Source of the DNA: Oceanibaculum nanhaiense
Lineage (GTDB): Bacteria; Pseudomonadota; Alphaproteobacteria; Oceanibaculales; Oceanibaculaceae
Reading direction: 5' to 3'
DNA length: 64,000 bases
Assembly (NCBI RefSeq): GCF_002148795.1
Contig: NZ_MPOB01000003.1
Location: 62,001-126,000 of the forward strand
Shown: piece by piece, positions 1 through 8,723 of the stretch
Layout of the letters: every line of letters starts with the position of its first letter
Numbering within the stretch: position 1 is the first letter of the stretch
Notes under the pieces: model-generated
Seen by the model: the letters and a program-made list of their open reading frames with translations, nothing else
Databases searched by the model: none
What the model was told of the DNA's origin: nothing
Program-made: the position numbers and the translations under genes

Positions 1-794
1 TCCTTCGCATAGGCCAGCGCCGCCTCATAGGCCGCGCGCGCCATGCCGACCGATTGCGCGGCAATGCCGATGCGCCCGCCTTCCAGGTTGGAAAGGGCGA
101 TGCGGTAGCCCTGCCCGGCCTCGCCCAGCATCAGGTCTGGCGTCAGGCGCATCTCCTCGAACACGATCTGGCAGGTGTCGGAGGCATGCTGGCCCAGCTT
201 GCGCTCGACGCTGGCGACCCGATAGCCGGGCGTCTTTGTCGGCACGATGAAGGCGGAGATGCCCTTCTTGCCGGCATTCGGATCGGTGACGGCGAAGACG
301 ATGGCGATATCCGCCCGGTTGCCGGAGGTGATGAACTGCTTGGTGCCGTTCAGCACCCAGTGATTGCCGTCCAGCCGCGCCCGTGTGCGGATCGAGGAGG
401 CATCGCTGCCGGCCTGCGGTTCGGTCAGGCAGAAGGCGGCCAGCATTTCGCCGCGCGCCAGCGGACCGAGGAAACGCTGCTTCTGCTCTTCCGTGCCGAA
501 GCGCAGGATTGGCATGCAGCCGACCGAATTATGCACACCCATGATGGTAGAGCAGGAACCGTCGCCGGCCGCCACCTCCTCCAGCGCCAGGGCATAGGCG
601 ACATTGTCGGCCGCCGCCCCGCCCCATTCCTCTGGCACCAGCATACCCATCAGGCCAAGCACCCCCATCTCGGCCACGGCCTCGGCGGGAAACTCATGCT
701 CGCGGTCCCAGCGGGCGGCGTTGGGCAGCAGCTTCTCGCGCGCGAAATCCCGCGCCATGTCGCGGATCATCCGCTGCTCTTCACTCAACCGCAT
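1..794 (-). CDS. Acyl-CoA dehydrogenase, partial (3' end off the left edge)
   Basis: FAD-dependent oxidation of an acyl-CoA to the trans-2-enoyl-CoA, passing electrons to ETF. About 264 N-terminal residues are visible. They include the family motif [14 protein letters not shown], the [13 protein letters not shown] stretch and the start of the C-terminal helical domain ([20 protein letters not shown]). The catalytic Glu region and C-terminus lie outside the window. The ATG at 794 is chosen because a GAGGAGGG ribosome site sits just upstream. It is on the same strand as the SDR, RidA and isovaleryl-CoA dehydrogenase genes but separated from the SDR by 182 bp holding a two-hairpin repeat, so it may be a separate unit. 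Likely works on branched or short acyl-CoA by context; the exact substrate is inference. Confidence 0.9.
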   Translation of the reverse strand, partial: MRLSEEQRMIRDMARDFAREKLLPNAARWDREHEFPAEAVAEMGVLGLMGMLVPEEWGGAAADNVAYALALEEVAAGDGSCSTIMGVHNSVGCMPILRFGTEEQKQRFLGPLARGEMLAAFCLTEPQAGSDASSIRTRARLDGNHWVLNGTKQFITSGNRADIAIVFAVTDPNAGKKGISAFIVPTKTPGYRVASVERKLGQHASDTCQIVFEEMRLTPDLMLGEAGQGYRIALSNLEGGRIGIAAQSVGMARAAYEAALAYAK

Positions 795-854
795 GCCGCC
801 CTCCTCCTCATTTGGTCACCGCAGTACGATTGCCTCGAACCGCTGGTTCTCTCT

Positions 855-965
855 GACCGTCATTCCCGGGCTTGTCCCGGGAATCCAGGGTCCAGCCTAC
901 TCGACCAACATCCAGCGGGCTGACCCTTGGACCCCCGCAACAAGTGCGGGGGTGACGGCTGGAGA
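855..965. repeat. Two-hairpin intergenic palindromic repeat
   Basis: Two perfect stem-loops lie between the acyl-CoA dehydrogenase start and the SDR stop: TTCCCGGG (863-870) pairs with CCCGGGAA (876-883), and ACCCCCGCA (931-939) pairs with TGCGGGGGT (945-953). Each loop is five bases. The outer parts (CCGTCATT on the left, GGTGACGG on the right) are also related in inverted orientation. This looks like the paired intergenic palindromes common in alphaproteobacterial genomes. It could also act as a transcription or mRNA-stability barrier after the SDR gene. Confidence 0.7.
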
Positions 966-976
966 ATACTTATCCC

Positions 977-1654
977 CTACCAGGGGAATTCCGCCCCGTC
1001 ATAGTTGAAGAACTTGCCAGTCTTGGAGATATCCAGCCCGCCAATCACCTTGCGCAGGCCGCTGACGCTCTCATTCGTGGTGATGTCGGCGCCGGGGCCG
1101 CCCATATCGGTCTTCACCCAGCCCGGATGCATGACGGTGCAGGTAATGCCCCTGTCCTTCACCTCCAGCGCCAGGCAGCTGACCGCCATGTTCAGCGCCG
1201 TCTTGGACGAACGGTAGAAGGCACTGCCGCCGCCATTCAGCGTGATCGAGGCCATGCGCGAGCTGATGAACACCACCTGCTTCTTCTCTGACGCCTCGAC
1301 ATGCGGCAGGAAGGCCTGCGTCACCCGCAAGGGAGCGACGGCATTGACGCTCAGCACCTCTTCCCAGGCCTTGAAGTCCCACTCGCCGATAGCGAAGCCG
1401 CGCGGGCCGGAAATGCCGGCATTGTTCAGCAGCACATCGATCTTCGTACCGGCCAGCTTCTTGGCGAGGGCCGCGACCGAGGCATCGTCGGTCACCTCCA
1501 GCGCCTCGACCTGCACGCCAGGGACCGCCTTCAGCGCATCCGCCTTGCCAGGATCGCGGGCCGTGGCGATGACCTTCCAGCCATCGGCGGCATATTGTTT
1601 GGTGAATTCCAGTCCGATGCCGCGATTGGCGCCGGTGATCAGAACGGTCGGCAT
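977..1654 (-). CDS. Short-chain dehydrogenase/reductase (SDR)
   Basis: NAD(P)-dependent oxidoreductase of the classical SDR family, 225 aa. The cofactor motif TGANRGIG is at residues 7-14, NNAG at 77-80, the catalytic serine in ISSRMAS near 131, and the YxxxK pair at Tyr147/Lys151. The length and GxxxD spacing resemble the C-factor/sniffer-like subgroup. A strong ribosome site (GAGGGAG) precedes the ATG at 1654. It lies 52 bp downstream of ridA on the same strand, so it may be in the isovaleryl-CoA dehydrogenase operon. Substrate unknown. Confidence 0.88.
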   Translation of the reverse strand: MPTVLITGANRGIGLEFTKQYAADGWKVIATARDPGKADALKAVPGVQVEALEVTDDASVAALAKKLAGTKIDVLLNNAGISGPRGFAIGEWDFKAWEEVLSVNAVAPLRVTQAFLPHVEASEKKQVVFISSRMASITLNGGGSAFYRSSKTALNMAVSCLALEVKDRGITCTVMHPGWVKTDMGGPGADITTNESVSGLRKVIGGLDISKTGKFFNYDGAEFPW

Positions 1655-1706
1655 GATCTTCTCCCTCGATTTTCCGGTAGGACCGCCTTGCTTGTTCGCC
1701 CTGGGT

Positions 1707-2102
1707 TTATTCCCCCTCGGGCCGCTGGATGATGGCGGTCGTTTCGATCTCTATTCTGATCTTGGGATCGATGAACCGGGCGACAACCGTCGTGTTGGCC
1801 GGGCGGCATTCCGCGCACCATTTGCCGACGATGGGGGCGACGGTCTCGAAGTCGGACGGATCGCCCAGATAGATCACGATGCGGACGAGGTCGGCCATCT
1901 TCGACCCGGCCTCGACCAGTGCCTTGTCGATATTGCGGAAGCACTGCTCGGTCTGCTCGACGAGATCGTCGGAGATCGACATTTTCGCATAGTCGAAGCC
2001 GGTGGTGCCGGAGACATAGACCCAGTCGCCATGCACCACGGCACGGCTGTAGGAGCAGAGCTTCTCGAAGCTGGAACCGGAGGAAATGCGGCGGCGCGTC
2101 AT
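1707..2102 (-). CDS. RidA/YjgF family protein
   Basis: Small (131 aa) RidA-superfamily protein. Family members hydrolyse reactive enamine/imine intermediates released by PLP enzymes, or act in other imine deaminations. The conserved core is visible: YSRAVVHGDWVYVSGTTG near residues 18-35 and the LVRIVIYL stretch carrying the substrate-binding arginine. The gene starts 8 bp after the isovaleryl-CoA dehydrogenase stop, so the two are surely cotranscribed. Its role beside acyl-CoA oxidation is not established; removing reactive by-products of branched-chain amino acid transamination is an inference. Confidence 0.88.
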   Translation of the reverse strand: MTRRRISSGSSFEKLCSYSRAVVHGDWVYVSGTTGFDYAKMSISDDLVEQTEQCFRNIDKALVEAGSKMADLVRIVIYLGDPSDFETVAPIVGKWCAECRPANTTVVARFIDPKIRIEIETTAIIQRPEGE

Positions 2103-2110
2103 GGGGAATC

Positions 2111-3286
2111 CTATCGGGTTTCGTTGAACAGTTCGCGGCCGATCAGCATGCGGCGGATTTCCGAAGTGCCCGCCCCGATCTCATAGAGCTTGGCGTCGCG
2201 CAGCAACCGGCCGGTGGGATACTCGTTGATATAGCCGTTGCCGCCAAGACACTGGATCGCCTCCAGCGCCATCCAGGTGGCTTTTTCGGCGGCGTAGAGG
2301 ATGCAGCCCGCCGCATCCTTGCGTGTCACCTCGCCGCGGTCGCAGGCCTTCGCCACCGCATAGACATAGGCCTTGCTGGCATTCATCGTCGTGTACATGT
2401 CGGCCAGCTTGCCCTGCATCAGCTGAAACTCGCCGATGGATTTGCCGAACTGCTTGCGCTCATGCACATAGGGCACGACGACATCCATGCAGGCCTGCAT
2501 GATGCCCAAAGGGCCTGCGGCCAGCACCGCGCGCTCGTAATCCAGCCCGCTCATCAGCACGCGCACGCCGCCATTGATCTGGCCCAGCACATTCTCTTCC
2601 GGCACCTCGCAGTCCTGGAACACCAGCTCGCAGGTGTTGGAGCCGCGCATGCCCAGCTTGTCCAGCTTCTGCGCGGTAGAGAAGCCCTTCATCCCCTTCT
2701 CGATCAGGAAGGCAGTGATGCCGTGCTGCGCCTTTTCCGGATCGGTCTTGGCATAGACCACCAGCGTATCGGCATCGGGGCCATTGGTGATCCACATCTT
2801 GCTGCCGTTCAGGATGTAGCGGTCGCCCTTTTTCTCGGCCTTCGTGCGCATAGAGACGACATCGGAGCCGGCGCCCGGCTCGCTCATCGCCAGCGCCCCG
2901 ACATGCGCGCCGGAAATCAGCTTCGGCAGATAGCGCTGCTTCTGCGCCTCGGTGCCGTTCAGCCGGATCTGGTTCACGCAGAGATTGGAATGCGCGCCGT
3001 AAGACAGGCCCACCGAGGCCGAGGCGCGGGAGATTTCCTCCATCGCCACGCAATGTTCCAGATAGCCCATGCCGGCGCCGCCATATTCCTCGCCAACGGT
3101 GATGCCGAGCAGGCCGAGATCGCCCATCTTGCGCCAGAGGTCCATTGGGAACTGGTTGTCGCGGTCGATATCGGCGGCGCGCGGCGCGATCTCGTCGGCC
3201 GAAAAGCCGCGCACCTGGTCGCGCATCATGTCGGCGGTTTCGCCCAGGTCGAAATTCAGCCCGGGCAGATCGTTGGGGATACTCAT
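2111..3286 (-). CDS. ivd: Isovaleryl-CoA dehydrogenase
   Basis: Oxidises isovaleryl-CoA to 3-methylcrotonyl-CoA in leucine degradation, electrons to ETF. 391 aa, full family length. The isovaleryl type is indicated by the catalytic base Glu251 in [15 protein letters not shown], which in this subfamily sits here instead of in the C-terminal YE motif. Also visible are [12 protein letters not shown] near 131-142, [12 protein letters not shown] near 213-224 and the C-terminal [16 protein letters not shown]. Ribosome site AGGGAGGAA precedes the ATG. The MerR regulator and thioesterase lie upstream on the same strand, and a candidate operator lies at 3334-3351. No carboxylase or lyase genes of the leucine pathway are in the window. 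Confidence 0.93.
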   Translation of the reverse strand: MSIPNDLPGLNFDLGETADMMRDQVRGFSADEIAPRAADIDRDNQFPMDLWRKMGDLGLLGITVGEEYGGAGMGYLEHCVAMEEISRASASVGLSYGAHSNLCVNQIRLNGTEAQKQRYLPKLISGAHVGALAMSEPGAGSDVVSMRTKAEKKGDRYILNGSKMWITNGPDADTLVVYAKTDPEKAQHGITAFLIEKGMKGFSTAQKLDKLGMRGSNTCELVFQDCEVPEENVLGQINGGVRVLMSGLDYERAVLAAGPLGIMQACMDVVVPYVHERKQFGKSIGEFQLMQGKLADMYTTMNASKAYVYAVAKACDRGEVTRKDAAGCILYAAEKATWMALEAIQCLGGNGYINEYPTGRLLRDAKLYEIGAGTSEIRRMLIGRELFNETR

Positions 3287-3333
3287 GGTTCCTCCCTATC
3301 GGCTCTTATCGACCGGTCCTGCATCAGACGCGG

Positions 3334-3351
3334 CCTTACCTGTCAAATCAA
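3334..3351. promoter_or_regulatory. Candidate MerR-type operator upstream of isovaleryl-CoA dehydrogenase
   Basis: Read on the minus strand this is TTGATTTGACAGGTAAGG. It matches the pattern TTRA-N8/9-GTAARG that also occurs at 3885-3901 and 4301-4317, each time just upstream of a gene in the same MerR-linked cluster. The ends are imperfectly palindromic (TTRAC versus GTAAR). It lies about 50 bp upstream of the ATG. Binding by the MerR protein is inference. Confidence 0.4.
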
Positions 3352-3354
3352 GTG

Positions 3355-3396
3355 TGTCCCATCAGGCATGTCACATCAGGCGTGTCCCATCAGGCG
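3355..3396 (+). repeat. Three tandem 14-bp repeats
   Basis: Three head-to-tail copies of TGTCCCATCAGGCG (first copy ends in A, second has one internal A): 3355-3368, 3369-3382, 3383-3396. The last copy runs over the stop codon and final codons of the thioesterase gene. Looks like a local slippage duplication in the spacer before the dehydrogenase gene. Confidence 0.8.
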
Positions 3397-3845
3397 CGGG
3401 CACCGCGCTCCTCCGGATCGAGCAGCATCAGCGTGCTGAGCGAGGTCGCCACCAGCTTCTCCCGGCCATCACGCAGCGCATAGACATCGGCCTGGGCGAT
3501 GACCAGCCGGCGGCCCGGCTTCACGATGCGGCCACGCGCCACCAGCGCCTCGCCGATACCGGGGGAGACAATGTTCAGCTTGTATTCCACGGTCAGGATG
3601 GCCTGGCTGGCCCCAGCCACCGTATAGCTGGCGAAGCCGCAGGCATTATCGGCAATCGCGCCGATCACCCCGCCATGGAAGAAGCCGTCATGCTGCGACA
3701 GTTCCGGGCGGTAGGGCAGGCGGATTTCGCAGCTGCCGGGCGACAGGCCGGTCATCTCCGCCCCGATGAAATGCATATAGGGCTGTCCCTCGAAGGCCTG
3801 CCTGACCCGCGCCGCATACGCGGGATCGCTGATGGTGATCTGCAT
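3390..3845 (-). CDS. PaaI/hotdog-fold acyl-CoA thioesterase
   Basis: Hotdog-fold thioesterase of 151 aa, expected to hydrolyse acyl- or aryl-CoA esters and so protect the CoA pool. The characteristic helix HDGFFHGGVIGAIADNACGFA lies near residues 52-72, with the HGG and acidic residue of the family's active site, followed by the TVEYKLNIVSPG strand. A GGGAGG ribosome site precedes the ATG at 3845. It sits between the MerR regulator and isovaleryl-CoA dehydrogenase, which suggests it handles branched short-chain CoA thioesters. Tandem repeats overlap its 3' end. Confidence 0.85.
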   Translation of the reverse strand: MQITISDPAYAARVRQAFEGQPYMHFIGAEMTGLSPGSCEIRLPYRPELSQHDGFFHGGVIGAIADNACGFASYTVAGASQAILTVEYKLNIVSPGIGEALVARGRIVKPGRRLVIAQADVYALRDGREKLVATSLSTLMLLDPEERGARA

Positions 3846-3884
3846 CGACGCCTCCCCTTCCGCTTTCCGGGAAGCCTAATCTTG

Positions 3885-3901
3885 CCTTACGCGCACGTCA
3901 A
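3885..3901. promoter_or_regulatory. Candidate MerR-type operator upstream of the thioesterase
   Basis: On the minus strand: TTGACGTGCGCGTAAGG, matching the TTRA-N8/9-GTAARG pattern of the two neighbouring sites. It abuts the stop codon of the MerR gene and lies about 40 bp upstream of the thioesterase start. The TTGACG part could double as a -35 element for the thioesterase. Function is inferred from recurrence only. Confidence 0.4.
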
Positions 3902-4282
3902 TCAGTCGGCGGCGTCCAGCAACCGGTCGGTACAGGCCCCCTCCAGCCGGTCCAGCTCGTCCAGGATGGCATCGATATCGGCGCGCTGCTGGCGCAGGAT
4001 CGCGCGACGCTCGCGGATTTTCCCGACCAGATGGCGCAGCTGCGCACCCTCCCCGCCATCCGACTCGTACAGACTCAGGATTTCCTTGATCTCGGCGACG
4101 GAAAAGCCAAGCCGGCGGCCGCGCAATATCAGCTTCAGCCGCACCCTGTCGCCCGCCGTATAGACCCGGCGATTGCCGCGCCGCGCCGGCGCCAGCAACC
4201 CTTCCTGCTCATAGAAGCGGACGGCCCGGTGGGTGATGCCGAACTCTTCGGCCAGTTGTGCGATGGTGAAGCTCTCTGACAT
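3902..4282 (-). CDS. MerR family regulator (LiuR-like)
   Basis: 126-aa MerR-type transcription factor. The N-terminal winged helix-turn-helix is clear (FTIAQLAEEFGITHRAVRFY at residues 5-24, then the EGLLAPARRGNRRVY wing), followed by the long dimerising coiled coil (about 75-115). There is no cysteine-rich metal site, so it is not of the mercury/copper kind; the only cysteine is near the C-terminus. Placement upstream of isovaleryl-CoA dehydrogenase is the known arrangement of LiuR, the MerR-family regulator of leucine/isovalerate use in proteobacteria. The site at 4301-4317 lies 19 bp upstream of its own start, consistent with autoregulation. Confidence 0.85.
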   Translation of the reverse strand: MSESFTIAQLAEEFGITHRAVRFYEQEGLLAPARRGNRRVYTAGDRVRLKLILRGRRLGFSVAEIKEILSLYESDGGEGAQLRHLVGKIRERRAILRQQRADIDAILDELDRLEGACTDRLLDAAD

Positions 4283-4300
4283 GCCTTAGCGTCTCACAAC

Positions 4301-4317
4301 TTAACGCAGAGGTAAAG
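4301..4317. promoter_or_regulatory. Candidate MerR-type operator upstream of the regulator
   Basis: On the plus strand TTAACGCAGAGGTAAAG, sharing TTRACG at one end and GTAARG at the other with the site at 3885-3901, and less closely with 3334-3351. It fills the 35-bp gap between the mgtE stop and the MerR start. Likely autoregulatory site; unproven. Confidence 0.4.
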
Positions 4318-5970
4318 TTAGAGCACGAACGCCGCCGCCAGTCCCAGGAAGGCGAAGAAACCGATCACATCGGTGACGGTGGTGAGGAAGACCGAGGATG
4401 CCACCGCCGGATCGACCTTCATCCGTTCGAGGGTGATCGGGATCAGCGCGCCGAACAGGCCGGCGATCAGCATGTTGATGACCATGGCAGCCGCGATCAC
4501 CCCGCCGATCATCGGTTCGAACCAGAAACCAGCGATGGCACCGATCAGCACCGCGAACAGCATGCCATTCAGCAATCCGACCGCCGCCTCCTTCCAGATC
4601 ACGCGCAATGCATTCGACCTGCTGAGGTCGCGCATCGCCAGCGCGCGCACCACGACGGTAACAGTCTGGGTGCCGGCATTGCCACCCATCGAGGCAACGA
4701 TGGGCATGAGAACGGCAAGCGCCACCACCTGCGCGATGGTCGCCTCGAAGATCGCGATGACGCCCGAGGCCAGGATCGCCGTGCCGAGATTGATGAACAG
4801 CCACAGGAAGCGCTGCTTCGTGGTTTCCAGCACGCTGCTCTGCAAGTCCGATTCGGACACACCACCGAGACGCAGGATATCCTCCTCCGCCTCCTCATCG
4901 ACGATATCGACAACGTCATCGACGGTGACCCGGCCCAGCAGCCGGCCGCTGTCGTTCACCACCGGAGCGGAGACCAGCCCGTACTGGCGGAACAGATAAG
5001 CCACTTCATCCTGCGGCGTGTCCGCCTGCAGCCGCACGAAATCGCCCGACATGATGTCGCGCAGCCTCATCGGCCGCTTGTTGTGCAGAAGCTTGCCCAG
5101 CGACACCAGGCCGATGGGCCGGAACCGCGGATCGACCACAAAAATCTCGTAGAAATCGTCCGGCAGGTTCGGATTGGTGCGCATGAAGTCGATGGTCTGG
5201 CCCACCGTCCAGTGCGACGGTACGGCGACCAGCTCGCGCTGCATCAGGCGGCCGGCGGAATATTCCGGAAAGGTGAGGCCTTCTTCCAGCAGGGCGCGGT
5301 CGGTCGGCTCCACCGCATCGAGGATCGCCTGCTTCTCGGCGTCCGCCATATCCTCGATGATGGCGATGGCGTCATCGGAATCCAGTTCGGCAATGGCGCG
5401 GCCCACCGCCTCCGGCCCCAATATCTCGATCACGTCATCGCGGACATTATCGTCGAGATAGGGCAGCACCTCGGGGTCGAAGCTCTCGCGCAGCACCTCC
5501 AGCAGGATCGCGCGCTGCTCGTAGGACAACCGTTCCAGCAGGTCGGCGAGGTCGGCGGCGTGCAGCCGGCGCGCCAGCTTGCCGGCCTTCTTCAGCTTCT
5601 CCTCATCGATTGCCTTGGCGACCTTGCGCTCCAGCTTCGGCGTCAGCACGAAGCGCTTCAGCGTCTCGGACTCGCCCGCAGGCGCCGCAGGGCTGCCAGC
5701 ATCAGCGCCGGCCTGCGCCAGGCCAGGCTCCTCCCCGGCAGCCTCCCCCTCCTCTTCCGACAGCGCCTCCAGCGCCTCCTCGGCCTCCAGGGCGGCGTCG
5801 GTAGCCTCGGCGGACAGGGTGGACGGGCCATCGACCGGATCGCGCGGCTGCACGGCCTCTTCCGCCGTCACTGCAGCGGTCATGGTCTCGGCCATGGCCG
5901 CCGCTTCGGCTTCGGGCGCGGCGGAATGGCCGGCCTGCTGCTCGTCGCGCTTCTGGTCGGTTTCGTTCAT
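4318..5970 (-). CDS. mgtE: MgtE magnesium transporter/channel
   Basis: Inner-membrane Mg2+ channel, 550 aa. Order: an unusual acidic Ala/Glu-rich extension (residues 1-about 100), the MgtE N-terminal superhelical domain (about 120-245), paired CBS domains (about 245-365) and five transmembrane helices (about 390-550). The pore region PIVASMGGNAGTQT and the C-terminal VIGFFAFLGLA are conserved. Typical MgtE proteins are about 450 aa, so the N-terminal extension accounts for the surplus. The CBS pair normally senses cytosolic Mg2+ and gates the pore. No Mg-box or M-box riboswitch was recognised in the 105-bp upstream gap after the malic enzyme gene. Confidence 0.94.
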   Translation of the reverse strand: MNETDQKRDEQQAGHSAAPEAEAAAMAETMTAAVTAEEAVQPRDPVDGPSTLSAEATDAALEAEEALEALSEEEGEAAGEEPGLAQAGADAGSPAAPAGESETLKRFVLTPKLERKVAKAIDEEKLKKAGKLARRLHAADLADLLERLSYEQRAILLEVLRESFDPEVLPYLDDNVRDDVIEILGPEAVGRAIAELDSDDAIAIIEDMADAEKQAILDAVEPTDRALLEEGLTFPEYSAGRLMQRELVAVPSHWTVGQTIDFMRTNPNLPDDFYEIFVVDPRFRPIGLVSLGKLLHNKRPMRLRDIMSGDFVRLQADTPQDEVAYLFRQYGLVSAPVVNDSGRLLGRVTVDDVVDIVDEEAEEDILRLGGVSESDLQSSVLETTKQRFLWLFINLGTAILASGVIAIFEATIAQVVALAVLMPIVASMGGNAGTQTVTVVVRALAMRDLSRSNALRVIWKEAAVGLLNGMLFAVLIGAIAGFWFEPMIGGVIAAAMVINMLIAGLFGALIPITLERMKVDPAVASSVFLTTVTDVIGFFAFLGLAAAFVL

Positions 5971-6075
5971 TCGCCACCTCCGGCGTCGGATCGACTCGGT
6001 TCGGATCGGCCTGTCGAAGCCATTTCAGGCGGTTCGCCTGCTCCCGCGTCCCGTTACGGCATTCCCTTACAGGGC

Positions 6076-8364
6076 CTAGACGTAAACGTTCTGGCCCTCG
6101 ACGCCCTGGGCGTCCACCACCGCGAGGGCCGACATGTTCACGATGCCGCGCACCGTGACGGACGGGGTGAGGATATGCACCGGCATCGCCGCCCCCAGCA
6201 GGATCGGCCCGACCGACAGCCCCTCACCCAGAACCTTCAGCAGGTTAAAGGAAATGTTCGCGGCATCCAGTGTCGGCAAGATGAAAAGATTCGCCGCCCC
6301 CTGCAACCGCGAGTTCGGGAAGATGCGGCTGCGGATCGCCTCGGACACGGCGGCATCGCCATGCATCTCACCCTCGACCTCCATATCCGGCGCCATCCGC
6401 ATCAGGATCTGCAGCGCCTCGCGCATCTTTACCGCCGAGGCGGTCTGGTGGCTGCCGAAACTGGAATGGGAGAGCAGCGCCACCTTCGGCTCGATGCCGA
6501 AGCGCTTCACCTCGGCGGCGGCCAGCACCGCCAGCTCGGCGATCTCCTCGGCGGTCGGGTCCGGCGTCACATAGGTATCGGCCAGGAAATAGACCCCCTT
6601 GGAGAGGATCAGCATGTTCAGCGCCGACATCTGCCGCACGCCTTCCGCCTTGCCGATCAGGTCGGTGATGTGGCGCAGATGATCGTCATAGCGGCCAACC
6701 GTGCCGCAGATCATCGCATCGGCCTCGCCGCGCCTCAGCATCAGGGTGGCAATCGCCGTCTGCCGCGTGCGCACCACGGTGCGGGCATAATCCGGCGAGA
6801 CGCCCTTGCGCTCCAGCAGCTGATGATAAAGCTTCCAGTATTCCGGATAGCGCGGATCGCTCTGCGGATTCACGATCTCGACATTCTCGCCCGGCACCAG
6901 CTTCAGCCCCATGCGCTTGATGCGGGTGGCGACAACGTCGGGCCGGGCAATCAGGATCGGATAGCCGATCTTGTCCTCGATCATCTGCTGGGCGGCGCGC
7001 AGCACGCGTTCATCCTCGCCTTCCGCGAAGACGACGCGCTTCGGATTCTCGCGCGCCCGGTCGAACACCGGCTTCATCGCAAGGCCGGAGCGGAAGACGA
7101 ACTGCGTCAGCTTCTGCCGGTAGGCCTCGAAATCCACGATGGGCCGGCGCGCCACGCCGGACTCCATCGCCGCCTTGGCGACGGCGGGGGCGATCTCGAC
7201 GATCAGCCGGGGATCGAATGGCTTGGGGATGATGTAATCCGGGCCGAACACCAGCTCCTGATCGCTGTAGGCGGCGGCCACCACATCCGACGGTTCGGCC
7301 ATGGCGAGGTCGGCGATGGCCTTCACGCAGGCGATCTTCATTTCCTCGTTGATCACCGTGGCGCCGACATCCAGCGCGCCGCGGAAGATGAAGGGGAAGC
7401 ACAGGACGTTGTTCACCTGGTTCGGGAAATCGCTGCGGCCGGTCGCCATGATGGCATCGTCGCGCACCGCCTTCACCTCGTCCGGCATGATCTCCGGCGT
7501 CGGGTTGGCCAGCGCCATGATGATCGGGCGGGCGGCCATGCTGGCCACCATCTCCGGCTTCAGCACGTTGGGCGCCGACAATCCCAGGAACACGTCAGCG
7601 CCTTCGATGACCTCGGCAAGGGTGCGGCAGTCGGTCTTCTGGCAGTAGCGTTCCTTGTACTTGTCCATCAGCTCGTTGCGGCCTTCATAGACCACGCCGA
7701 CAATGTCGGTGAGCGTCACGTTCTCGCGCTTCACGCCCATATGGACCAGCAGATCGACGCAGGCCAGCGCGGCCGCACCGGCGCCCGACGTGACCAGCTT
7801 CACGTCTTCGAACTTCTTGCCGACAACGCGCAGCCCGTTGAACACGGCGGCGGCGACGATGATCGCGGTGCCGTGCTGGTCGTCATGGAACACCGGAATC
7901 TTCATGCGCTCGCGCAGCCGGCGCTCGACCTCGAAGCATTCCGGGGCCTTGATATCCTCCAGATTGATGCCGCCGAATGTCGGTTCCAGGCTGGCGATGA
8001 TATCGACCAGCTTGTCCACGTCGAGCTCGTCGATCTCGATATCGAACACATCGATACCGGCGAACTTCTTGAACAGCACGCCCTTGCCTTCCATCACCGG
8101 CTTGGAGGCCAGCGGCCCGATGGCGCCCAGCCCCAGCACCGCCGTGCCGTTGGTGACCACGCCGACGAGGTTGCCGCGCGCGGTGAGGTTATAGGCTTCC
8201 TCCGGATTATCGACGATGGCATTGCACGCCACCGCCACGCCGGGCGTATAGGCCAGCCCCAGATCGCGCGCCGTCGCCAGCGGCTTGGTCGAGGTGACCT
8301 GTATCTTCCCCGGCACCGGATTGCGGTGATAGTCGAGCGCGGCTTCGCTGAAATCGTCGGCCAT
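6076..8364 (-). CDS. maeB: NADP-dependent malic enzyme, malic/phosphotransacetylase fusion
   Basis: Oxidative decarboxylation of malate to pyruvate with NADPH production. 762 aa from the chosen start. The N-terminal half (to about 430) is a malic enzyme with YTPGVA, the metal/substrate segment HDDQHGTAI and the NAD(P)-fold GAGAAALAC. The C-terminal about 330 residues are a phosphotransacetylase-like domain (from [20 protein letters not shown]), which in this family is regulatory rather than catalytic. The start [13 protein letters not shown] at 8364 has GAGG at the right distance; an upstream in-frame TTG at 8403 would fall next to the tRNA terminator and is unlikely. An ATG at 8370 is an alternative. 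Confidence 0.94.
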   Translation of the reverse strand: MADDFSEAALDYHRNPVPGKIQVTSTKPLATARDLGLAYTPGVAVACNAIVDNPEEAYNLTARGNLVGVVTNGTAVLGLGAIGPLASKPVMEGKGVLFKKFAGIDVFDIEIDELDVDKLVDIIASLEPTFGGINLEDIKAPECFEVERRLRERMKIPVFHDDQHGTAIIVAAAVFNGLRVVGKKFEDVKLVTSGAGAAALACVDLLVHMGVKRENVTLTDIVGVVYEGRNELMDKYKERYCQKTDCRTLAEVIEGADVFLGLSAPNVLKPEMVASMAARPIIMALANPTPEIMPDEVKAVRDDAIMATGRSDFPNQVNNVLCFPFIFRGALDVGATVINEEMKIACVKAIADLAMAEPSDVVAAAYSDQELVFGPDYIIPKPFDPRLIVEIAPAVAKAAMESGVARRPIVDFEAYRQKLTQFVFRSGLAMKPVFDRARENPKRVVFAEGEDERVLRAAQQMIEDKIGYPILIARPDVVATRIKRMGLKLVPGENVEIVNPQSDPRYPEYWKLYHQLLERKGVSPDYARTVVRTRQTAIATLMLRRGEADAMICGTVGRYDDHLRHITDLIGKAEGVRQMSALNMLILSKGVYFLADTYVTPDPTAEEIAELAVLAAAEVKRFGIEPKVALLSHSSFGSHQTASAVKMREALQILMRMAPDMEVEGEMHGDAAVSEAIRSRIFPNSRLQGAANLFILPTLDAANISFNLLKVLGEGLSVGPILLGAAMPVHILTPSVTVRGIVNMSALAVVDAQGVEGQNVYV

Positions 8365-8404
8365 ATCCATCCTCGGTGTCTTGTCCGCCTGGATCATACG
8401 CAAG

Positions 8405-8438
8405 AAAACGGCCCGCGGTAGGTCCGGCGGGCCGTTTT
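8405..8438. terminator. Rho-independent terminator of tRNA-Leu
   Basis: Perfect 12-bp stem AAAACGGCCCGC (8405-8416) with GCGGGCCGTTTT (8427-8438) and a 10-base loop. On the minus strand it follows the tRNA and ends in TTTTCTT; on the plus strand it ends in TTTTCTTTTC. It separates the tRNA from the malic enzyme gene, about 40 bp upstream of that gene's start. Confidence 0.85.
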
Positions 8439-8449
8439 CTTTTCAAAAA

Positions 8450-8536
8450 TGGTGCGGTCGAGAAGACTCGAACTTCCACCCGATTTCTCGGACAGCGACC
8501 TCAACGCTGCGCGTCTACCAATTCCGCCACGACCGC
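8450..8536 (-). tRNA. tRNA-Leu (anticodon GAG)
   Basis: Class II tRNA of 87 nt including an encoded CCA. On the minus strand the acceptor GCGGTCG pairs with CGACCGC, D-arm GCGGAATTGGTAGACGC, anticodon stem CAGCG/CGCTG around loop TTGAGGT (anticodon GAG), a long variable arm, and T-arm GGAAGTTCGAGTCTTCT. Discriminator A and CCA follow. It reads CUC (and CUU) leucine codons. The terminator at 8405-8438 follows directly. Confidence 0.95.
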
Positions 8537-8723
8537 ATATCTATGAAGGCAATGACCAACGCCGCCTGTAACGGCATCCGTATGACCTTCGCCCTGAGGT
8601 AATGTCAACACCGCCGGGAAAGCAAGCCTTGCCAAACGGTGCGCGCGGACATACCAAATCCAGAGGGGCACCGCAAGGCGCGTTCGTCCCAAGCCCGTGT
8701 TTTTCGTACTATTAAGGTGCCCC

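Noticed and set aside
1919-3439. A 506-codon open frame on the plus strand opposite isovaleryl-CoA dehydrogenase
   Set aside because: Shadow frame; the minus-strand protein has all family motifs and a ribosome site.
8365-8403. N-terminal extension of the malic enzyme from a TTG at 8403
   Set aside because: It begins directly beside the tRNA terminator, has no ribosome site, and homologues start near MADDF.
5083-8421. A 1112-codon open frame on the plus strand across mgtE and the malic enzyme
   Set aside because: It is a mirror frame of two well-supported minus-strand genes in GC-rich DNA; the translation is His/Arg/Asp-rich and shows no domain.
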